The translations under genes and the position numbers were made by a program. Shown here piece after piece: positions 17,158 to 28,400 of a stretch of 64,000 nucleotides of DNA (within the stretch, counting starts at the first letter, position 1; each line of letters starts with the position of its first letter). The notes under the pieces were generated by a model. The model had not been told where the DNA came from. It saw only the letters and a list, made by a program, of their open reading frames with translations, and searched no databases. The DNA is from Blautia_A ammoniilytica (lineage in GTDB: Bacteria > Bacillota > Clostridia > Lachnospirales > Lachnospiraceae), in assembly GCF_025566965.1 (NCBI RefSeq), contig NZ_JAOQJL010000014.1, positions 1 through 64,000 of the forward strand, given 5' to 3'.

Positions 17158-17180
17158 GGGCAATCTTCGGATTGCCCTTT
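17158..17180 (+). terminator. UUCG-loop hairpin after the DUF4366 gene
   Basis: GGGCAATC, loop TTCG, GATTGCCC, then only TTTA. Stable stem but a short T-run, so a weak terminator or an mRNA-stabilising hairpin. Confidence 0.55.
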
Positions 17181-17321
17181 ACATACACACTTTCAGAAAA
17201 CAAATATTTTCACGTTTTTGAAAGCGGCATCTTGCATATACTATTTGAGGATTGTATAATGAGAGTAACAGTTTAATTTCAAAACTCAAAAAATTATCAA
17301 CTTTTGAAAGCGGGTGGATAT

Positions 17322-18518
17322 ATGAAAACGATTGTGCGAAAAAAATACCTCGATAGAATCATCGAGTTAAATGGTACGCCGGACATCAAGATCATCACAG
17401 GTATTCGCCGTTCCGGTAAGTCCAAGCTGATGCAGGCATACATGGAACACCTGAAAACAAATTGCGAGAATATCAATATCATCTTCATTGACTTCATGGA
17501 TTTGGAATTTGAAGAAATCAAGGAATATCACGCTCTCCACTCCTATGTGGAGCAGCATTATGCAGAAGGCAAAACCAATTACCTCTTTATTGACGAAGTT
17601 CAGATGTGTCCGAAGTTTGAGTTGGCTATTAACAGCCTTTATTCCAAAGGCAAATATGACATTTACATGACCGGTTCCAATGCCTTCCTGCTGAGTGCTG
17701 ACCTGGCAACCCTTTTTACCGGACGATATATTGAAATCCATGTGTTCCCATTCAGTTTTCAGGAATACTGCAAATACTACGATAATGTCACCGACAAGGA
17801 TAAGCTCTTTGATGAATACTCTTTCAAAGGTGGTTTGGCTGGCTCTTATGCCTATCCAAACGACAGAGATCGAATCACCTATATCAAGGAAGTATATGAA
17901 ACCATTGTTACAAGAGATCTGGTGCAGAAATACGCTTTATCTGATACAACCGTTTTGCAAAGACTGAGCGAGTTCCTGATGGACAATATCAGCAATTTGA
18001 CTTCTCCGAACAAGGTCAGTCAGCTTTTGAATGCGAATGATATAGCGACAAGTCACGTAACGGTGGGCAAATATATCAAATATCTGTGCAACGCTTTTGT
18101 TTTCTATGATATTAAGCGATATGATATTCGTGGCAAGAAGTATCTGGAAAGCTCCGAGAAATTCTATCTGTGTGATACGGGGATTCGTTATGCAATCCTG
18201 GGCAGCAGAAATATGGATTACGGCAGAGTTTATGAAAATATGGTCTGCATCGAACTTCTGCGCCGTGGTTACGATGTTTATGTTGGAAAGCTGTATCAGA
18301 AAGAAATTGATTTTGTAGCCCAGAAAGGCAGTGAGAAAATCTATATTCAGGTCAGCGACAATATCTCCGGGCAGGAAACCTTTGAAAGAGAATATTCTCC
18401 ATTGTTGCAAATTCGAGATGCGTATCCGAAAATGATTATCGCACGAACCAGACATCCAAAGTACAGCTATGAAGGGATTGAGATTCACGATATTGCAGAG
18501 TGGCTGTTACAGGAATAA
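17322..18518 (+). CDS. AAA ATPase with DUF4143 C-terminal domain
   Basis: A 398-residue ATPase: Walker A GIRRSGKSKL (about residues 27-36), Walker B YLFIDEVQM, sensor MTGSNAFLL, and C-terminal DUF4143 nuclease-like fold (EKFYLCDTGIRYAILG, RVYENMVCIELLRRGYDVYV, EIDFVAQKG). Family members are common cargo in gut mobile elements; some act in toxin-antitoxin or defence contexts, but the function here is unproven. Start at ATG 17322 (GGTGG upstream); a TTG at 17304 is in frame. It sits between transfer genes with its own terminator, so it looks like inserted cargo. Confidence 0.85.
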   Translation: MKTIVRKKYLDRIIELNGTPDIKIITGIRRSGKSKLMQAYMEHLKTNCENINIIFIDFMDLEFEEIKEYHALHSYVEQHYAEGKTNYLFIDEVQMCPKFELAINSLYSKGKYDIYMTGSNAFLLSADLATLFTGRYIEIHVFPFSFQEYCKYYDNVTDKDKLFDEYSFKGGLAGSYAYPNDRDRITYIKEVYETIVTRDLVQKYALSDTTVLQRLSEFLMDNISNLTSPNKVSQLLNANDIATSHVTVGKYIKYLCNAFVFYDIKRYDIRGKKYLESSEKFYLCDTGIRYAILGSRNMDYGRVYENMVCIELLRRGYDVYVGKLYQKEIDFVAQKGSEKIYIQVSDNISGQETFEREYSPLLQIRDAYPKMIIARTRHPKYSYEGIEIHDIAEWLLQE

Positions 18519-18528
18519 ATAATTCCGT

Positions 18529-18563
18529 TATCTCCGTCATTTGAAAAAAGAATGACGGAGATA
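18529..18563 (+). terminator. Terminator after the DUF4143 ATPase gene
   Basis: A perfect 12-base stem, TATCTCCGTCAT / ATGACGGAGATA, around TTGAAAAAAGA, followed by TTTC. It separates the ATPase gene from topB. Confidence 0.65.
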
Positions 18564-18657
18564 TTTCATCAATGAGGGAGATAACCCCCTGTTACATAGC
18601 AGTCTTACATTTCGGTGTATGGCTGCTTTTTTATTTTCCAGAAAGGAGCAGATGCAA

Positions 18658-20736
18658 ATGAAATTAGTATTGGCTGAAAAGCCATCAGTGGCACAAAGTA
18701 TTGCAAAGGTATTGGGTGCGACAAAGCGTGAGGATGGATACCTGGAGGGAAACGGTTATGTAGTCAGTTGGTGTGTGGGGCATCTGGTAGAGCTGTCACA
18801 GCCTGAAGCCTATGACGAGAAATATAATAAATGGGCGTATGCAGACCTTCCTATTTTTCCGGATCAGTGGAAATATCAGGTGTCTGCTAGTACCAAAAAG
18901 CAGTTTGGAATTCTCAAAAAACTGATGGCAAGAAAAGATGTAGAGAGCCTTGTGTGTGCGACAGATGCCGGTCGAGAGGGAGAACTGATTTTCCGTCTGG
19001 TTTATCAGCAGGCTGGATGTCGAAAGCCCTTTGAAAGACTCTGGATTTCCTCTATGGAGGATTCCGCTATCAGAGAGGGATTTGAGCAGCTGAAACCGTC
19101 AACAGAATATGATGCTTTGTACGAAGCGGCATTATGCCGGGAGCGAGCCGACTGGTTGGTTGGAATTAACGCTACCCGGCTTTTTTCTACCCTTTATGGA
19201 CAGACGTTGAATGTGGGTCGGGTTATGACGCCCACTCTGGCAATGGTCGTGATGCGTGAAGCTGCAATCTCAGCTTTTAGACCTGAGCCTTTTTATACAG
19301 TAGAACTGGCTTTTCAGGACTTCACTGCATCTGGCGAGCGGATGAAGCAAAAAGTTCTTGCGGATGATGTTGCCCGGAAGTGTGTTGGTTCGGTTCTGAA
19401 TGTCACAAAGGCAGAAAACAAGGAAAAATCTGAAAAGCCGCCTGCCCTGTATGATTTAACTTCTTTGCAGAGGGATGCAAACCGGGTGTTGGGATTCACA
19501 GCACAGCAGACACTGGACTATACCCAGAGTCTATACGAGAAAAAACTGGTCACTTATCCCCGTACTGACAGCCGTTATCTGACAAGTGACATGAAGGATA
19601 TGCTTCCGGAATTGATAAAGTCGCTTTTCAACATTTTCCCTGTGGAGGATGTGAAAAACGTTCCGGTTCATGCGGCGCAGGTTATCAATGACAAGAAAGT
19701 TTCTGACCACCACGCCATTATCCCCACCAAAGAAGCCATAAAATGCAGCCTGGATGATCTGCCAAAGGGTGAACAGGCAATTCTCAGGTTGATTGCCACC
19801 CGCCTGTTTTGTGCGGTCGGTGAGCCTTTCCGGTACAACGAAAGCGTGATTGAACTTTCGGATGGAAATTATATCTTTTCTGCAAAGGGCAAAACAACAG
19901 TACAGTCTGGATGGAAAATTTTCTCCGGAAAACCTGCTGATAAGGATAAAGAGGGTGAAAAGCAGCTCCCTTCTCTCACAGTTGGTGAGGGCTTGAGTGT
20001 TTATTCCACTGAGGTAAAAGAAGGAAAAACATCACCGCCCAAGCATTTTACAGAAGACACCCTTCTGCAAAGTATGGAAACTGCCGGTGCAGATGAAATG
20101 CCGGAAGATGCGGAGCGCAAGGGATTGGGGACACCGGCGACTCGTGCTGCTACGATTGAAAAGCTGGTACGAATCGGTTTTTTGGAACGTAAAGGTGATA
20201 AGAAAACCAAGCACCTGATTTCCACCCATAAAGGAACCGCTCTGGTAACCGTGATGCCGGAACAGATTCAATCTCCATCCATGACCGCTGACTGGGAAGA
20301 AAAGCTGCTCATGATTGAGCGTGGAGAATATGACAGCAATGCTTTTCTGAAAGAAATTCAGGATATGATTTCTGCACTGGTGCAGACCTATGAAAAGGTA
20401 AAAGGGTCTGATGTGCTTATGGCAAAGGAAGTGCAGACAGTGGGTGTTTGCCCTGTCTGTGGCAGTTCCGTCACAGAACGGCAGAAAGGATTTTTCTGTT
20501 CCAAAAGAGAATGCCATTTCGCTCTATGGAAAAACAGCCGTTACTTCGAGAGCATCGGAAAAAGCCTGACATCAGCGGTGGCACAAAAGCTCTTGTCCAA
20601 TGGAGAGGTTAAGCTCAAAGGATGTAAATCTGCTAAGACCGGCAGAATGTACGATGCAACCGTTGTAATGACAGTAACGGAGGAAGGGAAACCGCAGTTT
20701 AATATGAATTTTGAGAACGGAGGAAAAAGTAAATGA
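18658..20736 (+). CDS. topB: DNA topoisomerase III (ICE-borne)
   Basis: A 692-residue type IA topoisomerase. It begins MKLVLAEKPSVAQSIAKVLG (toprim strand 1), has the metal-binding CATDAGREGELIFR motif, catalytic Tyr300 in LVTYPRTDSRYL, and a C-terminal zinc-ribbon-like part (CPVCGSSVTERQKGFFC). Mobile-element TopB proteins probably resolve DNA during conjugative replication. GAAAGGAG precedes ATG 18658; an upstream in-frame ATG at 18619 would lack a good ribosome binding site. The next gene starts inside its stop codon (ATGATGA). Confidence 0.95.
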   Translation: MKLVLAEKPSVAQSIAKVLGATKREDGYLEGNGYVVSWCVGHLVELSQPEAYDEKYNKWAYADLPIFPDQWKYQVSASTKKQFGILKKLMARKDVESLVCATDAGREGELIFRLVYQQAGCRKPFERLWISSMEDSAIREGFEQLKPSTEYDALYEAALCRERADWLVGINATRLFSTLYGQTLNVGRVMTPTLAMVVMREAAISAFRPEPFYTVELAFQDFTASGERMKQKVLADDVARKCVGSVLNVTKAENKEKSEKPPALYDLTSLQRDANRVLGFTAQQTLDYTQSLYEKKLVTYPRTDSRYLTSDMKDMLPELIKSLFNIFPVEDVKNVPVHAAQVINDKKVSDHHAIIPTKEAIKCSLDDLPKGEQAILRLIATRLFCAVGEPFRYNESVIELSDGNYIFSAKGKTTVQSGWKIFSGKPADKDKEGEKQLPSLTVGEGLSVYSTEVKEGKTSPPKHFTEDTLLQSMETAGADEMPEDAERKGLGTPATRAATIEKLVRIGFLERKGDKKTKHLISTHKGTALVTVMPEQIQSPSMTADWEEKLLMIERGEYDSNAFLKEIQDMISALVQTYEKVKGSDVLMAKEVQTVGVCPVCGSSVTERQKGFFCSKRECHFALWKNSRYFESIGKSLTSAVAQKLLSNGEVKLKGCKSAKTGRMYDATVVMTVTEEGKPQFNMNFENGGKSK

Positions 20737-21569
20737 TGAATGAGTTTAATCCGGATGGCAAGGACATTCGGTTCATTGACAGCCATTATAGAGATTTGTT
20801 TCGCATCCCGGATGGCGGAACGATTCAGGTACACTACTCCGATGATTCAGTAGTCATTAAGCCCTGCAAGTTTATTGATGAGTACCATACACAGATTGGA
20901 AACAATGTGTTCCACATCTGCCAGTTTGCAGAACTCCTGGAGCGTAACGGAAGCTATTGTCAGGCGGAACCGGAAATCATGGGTGATGAAGCTGCATGGC
21001 AGGTTGGGCGAGATCAGTATCTTGCAATCCAGACCTGTGAAGATGGTTATGACTATACGCTCTTTGATAAAGAATTTCATGAGATTGATGGCGGTCAGTT
21101 GGACAATCCAGAGCTGTCTATGCTGGAAGCACGAGCTGAAATTCTGGCTGGATTTGGACTTCAGATGAGAGAACTGCGAGTACAAGTATATGAAGAAGTC
21201 ATGGAAAAAGCAGAGGCTGTTGAAGCTGTAAATGCTTCTTTGCTTGACCTGGCAAAACAAATTGACCAGTTCTCTGATGAGTACGATCACTATGAATATG
21301 CTGACAGAGTTGATGATAAAAAGAGCAACATTGTTGAGATTTATCATGATCTCACAAATGGAAACGCTGCTCCGTACCGAGATTTTTTAGAACAGGTTAT
21401 TGAAGATTCGGATGAAATTTCTGTGGTACAGGCAGCAACACAGTTAAAGAATGAGTTGGATAAGGCGGTTTCTCGACCTAAAGAATCCGTAATTGATCAG
21501 TTAAAACAGATTTCGGGACAGACAGTACCATCTAAAATGTCGCACAGTTTTAAGGAACCCGAAAGATAA
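20733..21569 (+). CDS. ICE accessory protein (large-polyvalent-protein-associated type)
   Basis: A 278-residue acidic protein. The first half (DIRFIDSHYRDLFRIPDGGT, VVIKPCKFIDEYHTQIGNNV) resembles domains described as associated with large polyvalent proteins of ICEs (LPD28-like, tentative); the rest is helical. No signal or membrane segment. It overlaps topB by four bases and is followed after 12 bases by the next gene, so all belong to one operon. Function unknown. Confidence 0.65.
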   Translation: MMNEFNPDGKDIRFIDSHYRDLFRIPDGGTIQVHYSDDSVVIKPCKFIDEYHTQIGNNVFHICQFAELLERNGSYCQAEPEIMGDEAAWQVGRDQYLAIQTCEDGYDYTLFDKEFHEIDGGQLDNPELSMLEARAEILAGFGLQMRELRVQVYEEVMEKAEAVEAVNASLLDLAKQIDQFSDEYDHYEYADRVDDKKSNIVEIYHDLTNGNAAPYRDFLEQVIEDSDEISVVQAATQLKNELDKAVSRPKESVIDQLKQISGQTVPSKMSHSFKEPER

Positions 21570-21581
21570 GGAGGATAATCT

Positions 21582-22184
21582 ATGTCACAGGAAAAGATTG
21601 AACGTTGGAATGAAGTCGATGGCAATCTCGATAATGGTGAAAAGCTGCAAGCATTTTTGGACAGTACCACGGATGCGTATGCGATTTTGCAGCTGCGCCG
21701 TACAGATGAAACCGTTTATGAACGCTTTGAATCCTATGAAGCCCTGAAACGTCAAGGAAAAGAGCCGAACATTGACCATTATGATGTGGTTTATGTGGCT
21801 CCGCTCTCCTCTTATACTGACCAGACTGCCATGCTGGAAGGGCTGTACACAAAGTTTAATGTGGAGCGTCCAGAGGATTTCCGGGGGCACAGCCTGTCCG
21901 TCAGCGACATCGTGGCACTGAAAACCGATGCTGTGGTATCTTTTCACTATGTGGATTCTATCGGCTTTCAGGAGCTTCAGGGCTTTATGAAGCCGGAGAA
22001 CTACCTGAAAAATGCAGAGATGGCGATGGAGGACGATTATGGGATGCTGGATGGCGTTATCAATAATGGCAAAGCACCTGCAACGGAAGAACGTTCTTCT
22101 GTATTGGCACAGCTGAAAGAACAGCCTGTTCTGGATAGTCCCCATAAACCGCCCAAAGCCCGAACAGAGAGGGAGATGGAATGA
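21582..22184 (+). CDS. YodL/DUF4316-type ICE protein
   Basis: A 200-residue protein with a YodL-like core (YAILQLRRTDETVYERFESY, HYDVVYVAPLSSYTDQTAML, LSVSDIVALKTDAVVSFHYV) and a DUF4316-like tail (SSVLAQLKEQPVLDS). Such proteins accompany the giant SNF2 helicase in Tn1549-related elements. AAGGAGG precedes the ATG and it overlaps the next gene by four bases. Exact role unknown. Confidence 0.75.
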   Translation: MSQEKIERWNEVDGNLDNGEKLQAFLDSTTDAYAILQLRRTDETVYERFESYEALKRQGKEPNIDHYDVVYVAPLSSYTDQTAMLEGLYTKFNVERPEDFRGHSLSVSDIVALKTDAVVSFHYVDSIGFQELQGFMKPENYLKNAEMAMEDDYGMLDGVINNGKAPATEERSSVLAQLKEQPVLDSPHKPPKARTEREME

Positions 22185-22390
22185 TGGATTTAACCATTGA
22201 TGAAAAAATGCTGATACTTCTGTACAGCCCAGGAACCAGAATGGGGCTGTATGGAGCATTACAGCAGATGAAAGAGCAGCTTGAGGAGGATGAAACAGAA
22301 TTGTTGGATTTGACCAACTCTGTTTTGCAGAAGTTATCAGATATGGATGATGAAGTCTTTGAAAAGCTGAGTCTTTCTCTGGATTTATAA
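22181..22390 (+). CDS. Transposon-transfer assisting protein (TTRAP-like)
   Basis: A 69-residue acidic protein starting MMDLTIDEKMLILLYSPGTR, the pattern of the TTRAP family of small conjugative transposon proteins, with a helical Leu/Asp/Glu-rich remainder. Overlaps the previous stop (ATGATGG) and precedes the giant helicase gene by 16 bases. Confidence 0.75.
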   Translation: MMDLTIDEKMLILLYSPGTRMGLYGALQQMKEQLEEDETELLDLTNSVLQKLSDMDDEVFEKLSLSLDL

Positions 22391-22406
22391 AGATTGGAGG
22401 GAAATA

Positions 22407-25400
22407 ATGAATCCGAAAGAGAGGTATTATTCCGGTGTGGCAAGAGAAACGATCCATAGAATTACTGCCAACCGAGAAAACTGGACTTCTTTTCTGGCAA
22501 CGATGGCTCGAAATTATGATTTCACCTATCCAGAACAGGTGATGATTTATGCGCAGCGTCCCAATGCTACACTGTGCAAACCTTATGAGGAATGGAACAC
22601 AGACCAGTATCGGCGCTATGTGAAAAGGGGTTCCACTGGTATTGCCCTTTTTGTGATGAACCAGGATAAACCGTATCTGCGTTATGTCTTTGATGTGGCG
22701 GACACAGGTGTGCGTCGTTCTTCTCCGTCAATTACGCCGTGGAGAGTGACCGATGAAAACCGCCGTTTTATAATGGATGAGATGGAACGTGTCTTTCAGG
22801 TTCCGTCAGAGGGAATTCTGGAATATCAGCTGGAAAATATTGCAATCAACCTTGCCAGAGAGTATTGGGACGATTTCAAAAAGCCGATCCTCGACATCGT
22901 TGCAGATAGCTTCCTTGAGGAGTATGATGAATATAACATCGAGGTAGCATTTAAGACCGCAGTGGCAAATAGTGTCTCCTATGCGATGTACAGCCGTATT
23001 ACCGAGAATCCGGATAACTATTTTGAGCATGAAGATTTTCAAAATGTATTCGACTTTAATACCCGTCAGACGGTAAATGCTCTGGGTACGGCGGTCAATG
23101 CAGTCAGCTCTCGAATGTTTGGAGAAATCGAAAAAGCCATAGAAGCCTTTGAACAGACAAAAACCGTGGAAAGGAGCCATGATTATGAACGAAATGACTT
23201 ACACACAGGTCGGGGATTACCGGATTCCGGACATCGAACTGAAGAACACCGAAACGAAACCGTTGGGCAAGTACGGCAGAATGCGGAGGGCGTTTCTGCA
23301 AGAGAACAATCCGATGTTGCTGAACGATCTGATTCTCAGCGAGCAGCTGTTCCCGCATCTCCAGGAGATCGACGAGACAGCGCACCGCAGAGTGGAGCAG
23401 CTGATGACAGAACTGCTGGAGAAGAATCCGGCACCGGACAAAGCAACACAGCAGATGGCATGGGTGAAGCACATGAACAGCCTGAAAGCACAGGCAGAGG
23501 AAATCGTGACAGCGGAGCTTATCAACAGCTGAGTTTGAACCTTTTCCTTTCAGAATCAGAACAAATCAGCTTTATTGACGAAGCAGAGAGCAAAACGCTC
23601 TCTGCTTTTTCTTTATCTGAAAATCAGATCGACCAGGTGCTTACTGTTGGCGGAAATGAAGCTAATCTCCGAATGATGGTGGCACTGGAATATATGAAAG
23701 GAAAATCCACAGAGGAGATTGCAAAGCGTCTGCCTGCACTCTATCGTGGCAGCAATGGCTTTAAATTGGATAGTCATGAGGTCAGCGCATGGTTTGATGA
23801 GCAGTGTATTCATCTTGCCAGAGGAAAGACTGCCCGTTTTGCACCGTCCAGACAGATCGTATCCTGGCAGGAAGCCGCCGAGCGTATCGGTAAGTTACTG
23901 GAGAATGGCGAGTATGCCACCAATGTAGAGTTGGTGGAGGCTCCGGGTTATGAGAGAACAAAGGTCGCAGAATCTCTTTGGTATTTGTATCATGATCTTT
24001 CTGATAATGCCAGAGAACAAGGCTTCTTCCCTTCTTTACAGGAAGTCCGCAGTGTGGGATTTCCGGCAGAAACAGCAGAGCTGGCTGAAAAGCTGAATGA
24101 TAGTCAATTCAGAGCCGGACTGAAAGCTGAATATCAGAACTTTTTACAGGCACACAATGAGGATTCTTCTTTGCTGCGATTCCATTATCACAAATTGGAA
24201 CGCTTGGCACAGCGACTGGATGAGCTTGATCTGCCACTCAGAGAATATCAGAGCAGTATGACCATGCCACCTCTTGTCCGTCAGTTTATTACGGATGATG
24301 AAATCAATGAATCCCTGTCCGGGGGCAGTGGTTTCTCTGGTGGAAAAGCCCGTATTTATGAGTATTGGCAGAAAGGACATTCTGCAAAAGAAAAAGCGGA
24401 CTTTTTGAAAAATGAGTATGGGACAGGCGGTCGTTCTCATGCGCTTTCCGGTGCTTCTGGCAGTGGTGAAGATCACGATGCCAAAGGAATCCGATACACC
24501 AAAAGCGGCTGTGATAAGGTGCAGCTGTCCTGGACACAGGTTGCCAATCGCATTGATTCGTTGATTAAGCAGGAGCGTTATATTTCTCCTGAAGTTTTGA
24601 AAGATGTTCAACAAGAACGAGCATCGGATATAGAAAACGAGCCGAATCCTGTGGGACGCATTGAATATCTTGGAACAAATGGCAGACCGGGTGAAGTGAT
24701 TGAATATACTGATCCGGAACAGTTTATCAAGAATATTGAAGATGAAACATTCTATGGTGTTCCATTCACTGTTGTTCTGTATCGGGACGAACAGGGAAAC
24801 ACCATCCCACAAGATTTTCTCAGCGAACTTGACCCACCGCCGAAAGGCTTCCGTGTGGAAGATGCTCCGGTAATCGACTTGGAGGAAGAAGCACCCTCTG
24901 TGGATGAAGCAGAAGAAAGCCCGTTTGTTGCACAGGTCATGCGTGATGTAGAAGCTATTGCTGCCGAAGAAGAATCCTATGAGCGATTCAGTGTGATTGA
25001 AACAGAAAACGGTTATGCTGTCTGGGATGATATTCGGGATGAAATCTATGTAGATGATGAGGGTGTCAGTGAGGAATTCACCAGTGAGTGGCAGGCAAAC
25101 GATTATTTGCAGGAAGTCAAAAAAGCGGTTTCTGCCAAAGAATCTGCGGAGTGGCTGTACAATGAACGCTCTAAATTTGAAGCAACACAGGAACCGGTTT
25201 ATCAGGTGGGTGACACTGTTTTTCTGGAGGGAGAAGCATACAATATCACTGCCATTGGAACTACTGATGTACAGTTGCTGCCTCCAGGAATGGTGTACCC
25301 AATTTATCGGGCGGAAAGCAAAGAGAATTTTGAACGCCTTTTAAGACAGGATGAACGCAATGCCCGATTTATTTCAGGTGAAGAACCGGAAAAAACTGTT

Positions 25401-28400
25401 GCCACAGCTGAGCCGGAACATTTTATCGACCATTACTATGTGGTAGAAGATTTGCAGGTTCGAGGGGCGCTTCAGCTCAAGGAGTACAGCACATTCGAGG
25501 ACGCAATGAGAGCATACAAGTCCCTTCCATCTGAAAGAATGAAAGCTCTGGGAGTGCAAAACACACGGACTCCATTCCCCGGTAGCCTGGATCTGATTCA
25601 GTGTAAAGATGGCGAAGATAAACTTGTCCAGGACTACACAAAAGTTGCTGGTTGGGAAAACCCTGAGATTCTGGACTTGGTTCAAAAAATTGAAACTGCA
25701 ATTCAAACAAAGGAAAGTCCCGATATTCCAGCAATCAATTTTCACATCACAAATGACCATCTTGGCGAGGGCGGAGCGAAAGCAAAATTCAGAGCCAATA
25801 TGGATGCAATCCGTGTCCTAAAAGAATTGGAGTTTGATGAGCGAAATGCTACTCCGGAAGAACAGGAAATCCTTTCCCAATATGTCGGTTGGGGTGGGCT
25901 TGCAGCTGCTTTTGATGAAAACAAGGCAAGCTGGGCTGAGGAGTTCAGAGAACTTTATACAGCCCTGTCTCCGGAAGAATATGCCGCAGCACGAGCTAGT
26001 ACCCTGAATGCCCACTATACCAGTCCTACCGTCATTCGTGCCATCTATGATGCGGTCGGACAGATGGGATTTGAAACAGGAAATATTCTGGAACCTGCAA
26101 TGGGTATCGGTAACTTTTTCGGTATGCTCCCTGACGCCATGCGAAACAGCAATCTCTATGGAGTGGAGTTGGACTCCATCAGTGGGCGTATCGCTCAGAA
26201 ACTCTATCCTAACGCTGAAATCAAGGTGGCGGGCTTTGAAACTACGGATCGCCGGGATTTTTATGATTTGGCAGTCGGCAACGTTCCGTTCGGCAACTAT
26301 AAGGTTTCGGATAAGCCCTATGATAAGTTGGGGTTCTCTATTCATAACTATTTTTTCGCAAAAACGCTCGATCAGGTTCGTCCGGGCGGTGTGGTTGCAT
26401 TTGTGACCAGCCGTTTTACGATGGACTCAAAAAATTCTGATGCCAGAAAATATATGGCACAGAGAGCGGAACTCCTGGGAGCCATTAGACTGCCCAATAC
26501 GGCATTTAAGGCAAACGCCGGTACAGAGGTTGTATCTGACATCATTTTCCTGCAAAAGCGTGACCACCCCATCGACATCATGCCGGACTGGGTGCAGCTG
26601 AATACTACACCGGATGGTTACACCATGAACAGCTACTTTGTAGAGCATCCGGAAATGGTTTTGGGAGAACTTTCTATGGAAAGTACCCAATATGGTAAGG
26701 ATGATCTCACAGTCCGTCCCCGTGAAGATATGGAACTGGCTGACCTTCTTCGTGAAGCTGTTACCCGTATCGGTGGCACTTATGCTCCTGCGGAGCTAAC
26801 TGAAGAAGCAAACAGCCAGGAAAAAGAACAGATTACCATTCCTGCCCGCCCAGATGTGAAAAACTTCTCCTACACGGTTGTAGACGATGAGGTATATTTC
26901 CGGGAAAACTCTGTCATGCGTCTGGTAGAGCTGAACGACAAAGCCAAAGAACGTGTCAGCGGCATGGTGGAACTTCGCCGCATTGTAAATGAACTGATTG
27001 AATATCAGCTGGAGGACTATCCGGATGATATGATTCAGGCAAAACAGGTAGAGCTGAATGCTGCCTATGATGCGTTTACCGCAAAAAACGGGTTAATCAA
27101 CAACAGAGCCAACAGTCAGGCTTTTGCTGATGATTCCAGCTATTATCTTCTGTGTTCACTGGAAAACTTGGATGAGGATGGTCATCTCAAGAGCAAAGCG
27201 GATATGTTCACTAAGCGTACCATTAAACCGGAACGTAAAGTGAACAGCGTGGATACACCGTCTGAAGCACTTGCGATTTCTATTGGTGAGCATGGCAAGG
27301 TGGATTTGCCTTATATGGCAGAACTGCTGGGGACTCCCGGCGAATATGATTCCATTAAAACCGAGCTGCAAGGTGTGATTTTTAAAGACCCAATGGCTCC
27401 GGATGACCCTGTTTCGGGCTGGCAGACAGCCGATGAGTATCTTTCCGGCGATGTGAGAAGTAAGCTGAGGATTGCACAGATGGCTGCACAGAAAGACAGT
27501 TCTTTTGAAATCAATGTGCAGGCACTGGAAAAGGCGCAGCCGAAGGATTTGGATGCTTCTGAAATTGATGTCCGTCTGGGCGCAACATGGATTGATTCTG
27601 CCTATATCCAGCAGTTCATGCAGGAAACTTTTGAAACTCCGTATTATCTCCGCCGCACGATTGAGGTCAAATTTTCGGAACTGACAGCAGAATGGAGAAT
27701 CAACGGAAAGAGTTCTCCGAGCCAGAATGATGTGGCAGCATACACGACCTATGGTACGGAACGTGCCAACGCCTACCGTATTTTAGAGGAAACTCTGAAT
27801 CTGAAAGATATTCGTATCTACGACACCATTGAGGATGCGGATGGCAAGCAGAAGCGTGTGCTGAACAAAAAGGAAACTACTCTGGCACAGCAGAAACAAC
27901 AGGCAATCAAGGATGCGTTCCGAGACTGGATTTGGAAAGACTCGCACCGCCGTGAAGCACTTGTGACCAAGTATAATGAACTGTTTAACTCCACCAGACC
28001 TCGTGAATACGATGGTAGCCATATCCGATTTGGTGGCATGAATCCCGATATAACCCTTCGGGAACACCAGCGAAATGCCATTGCCCATGTGCTGTATGGT
28101 GGGAATACCCTGTTGGCACATGAGGTTGGTGCGGGCAAAACCTTTGAAATGGCGGCTTCCGCTATGGAAAGTAAACGCCTGGGACTGAGCCAGAAGGCAT
28201 TGTTTGTTGTTCCCAACCATCTGACCTTGCAGTGGGCAAATGAATTTCTTCATCTGTATCCCAGTGCCAAACTTCTGGTGGCAACCAAAAAGGATTTTGA
28301 AACGGCAAACCGCAAGAAATTCTGTGCGAGAATTGCCACCGGTGACTATGATGCAGTCATTATCGGTCACAGTCAGTTTGAAAAAATCCCTCTTTCTCCG

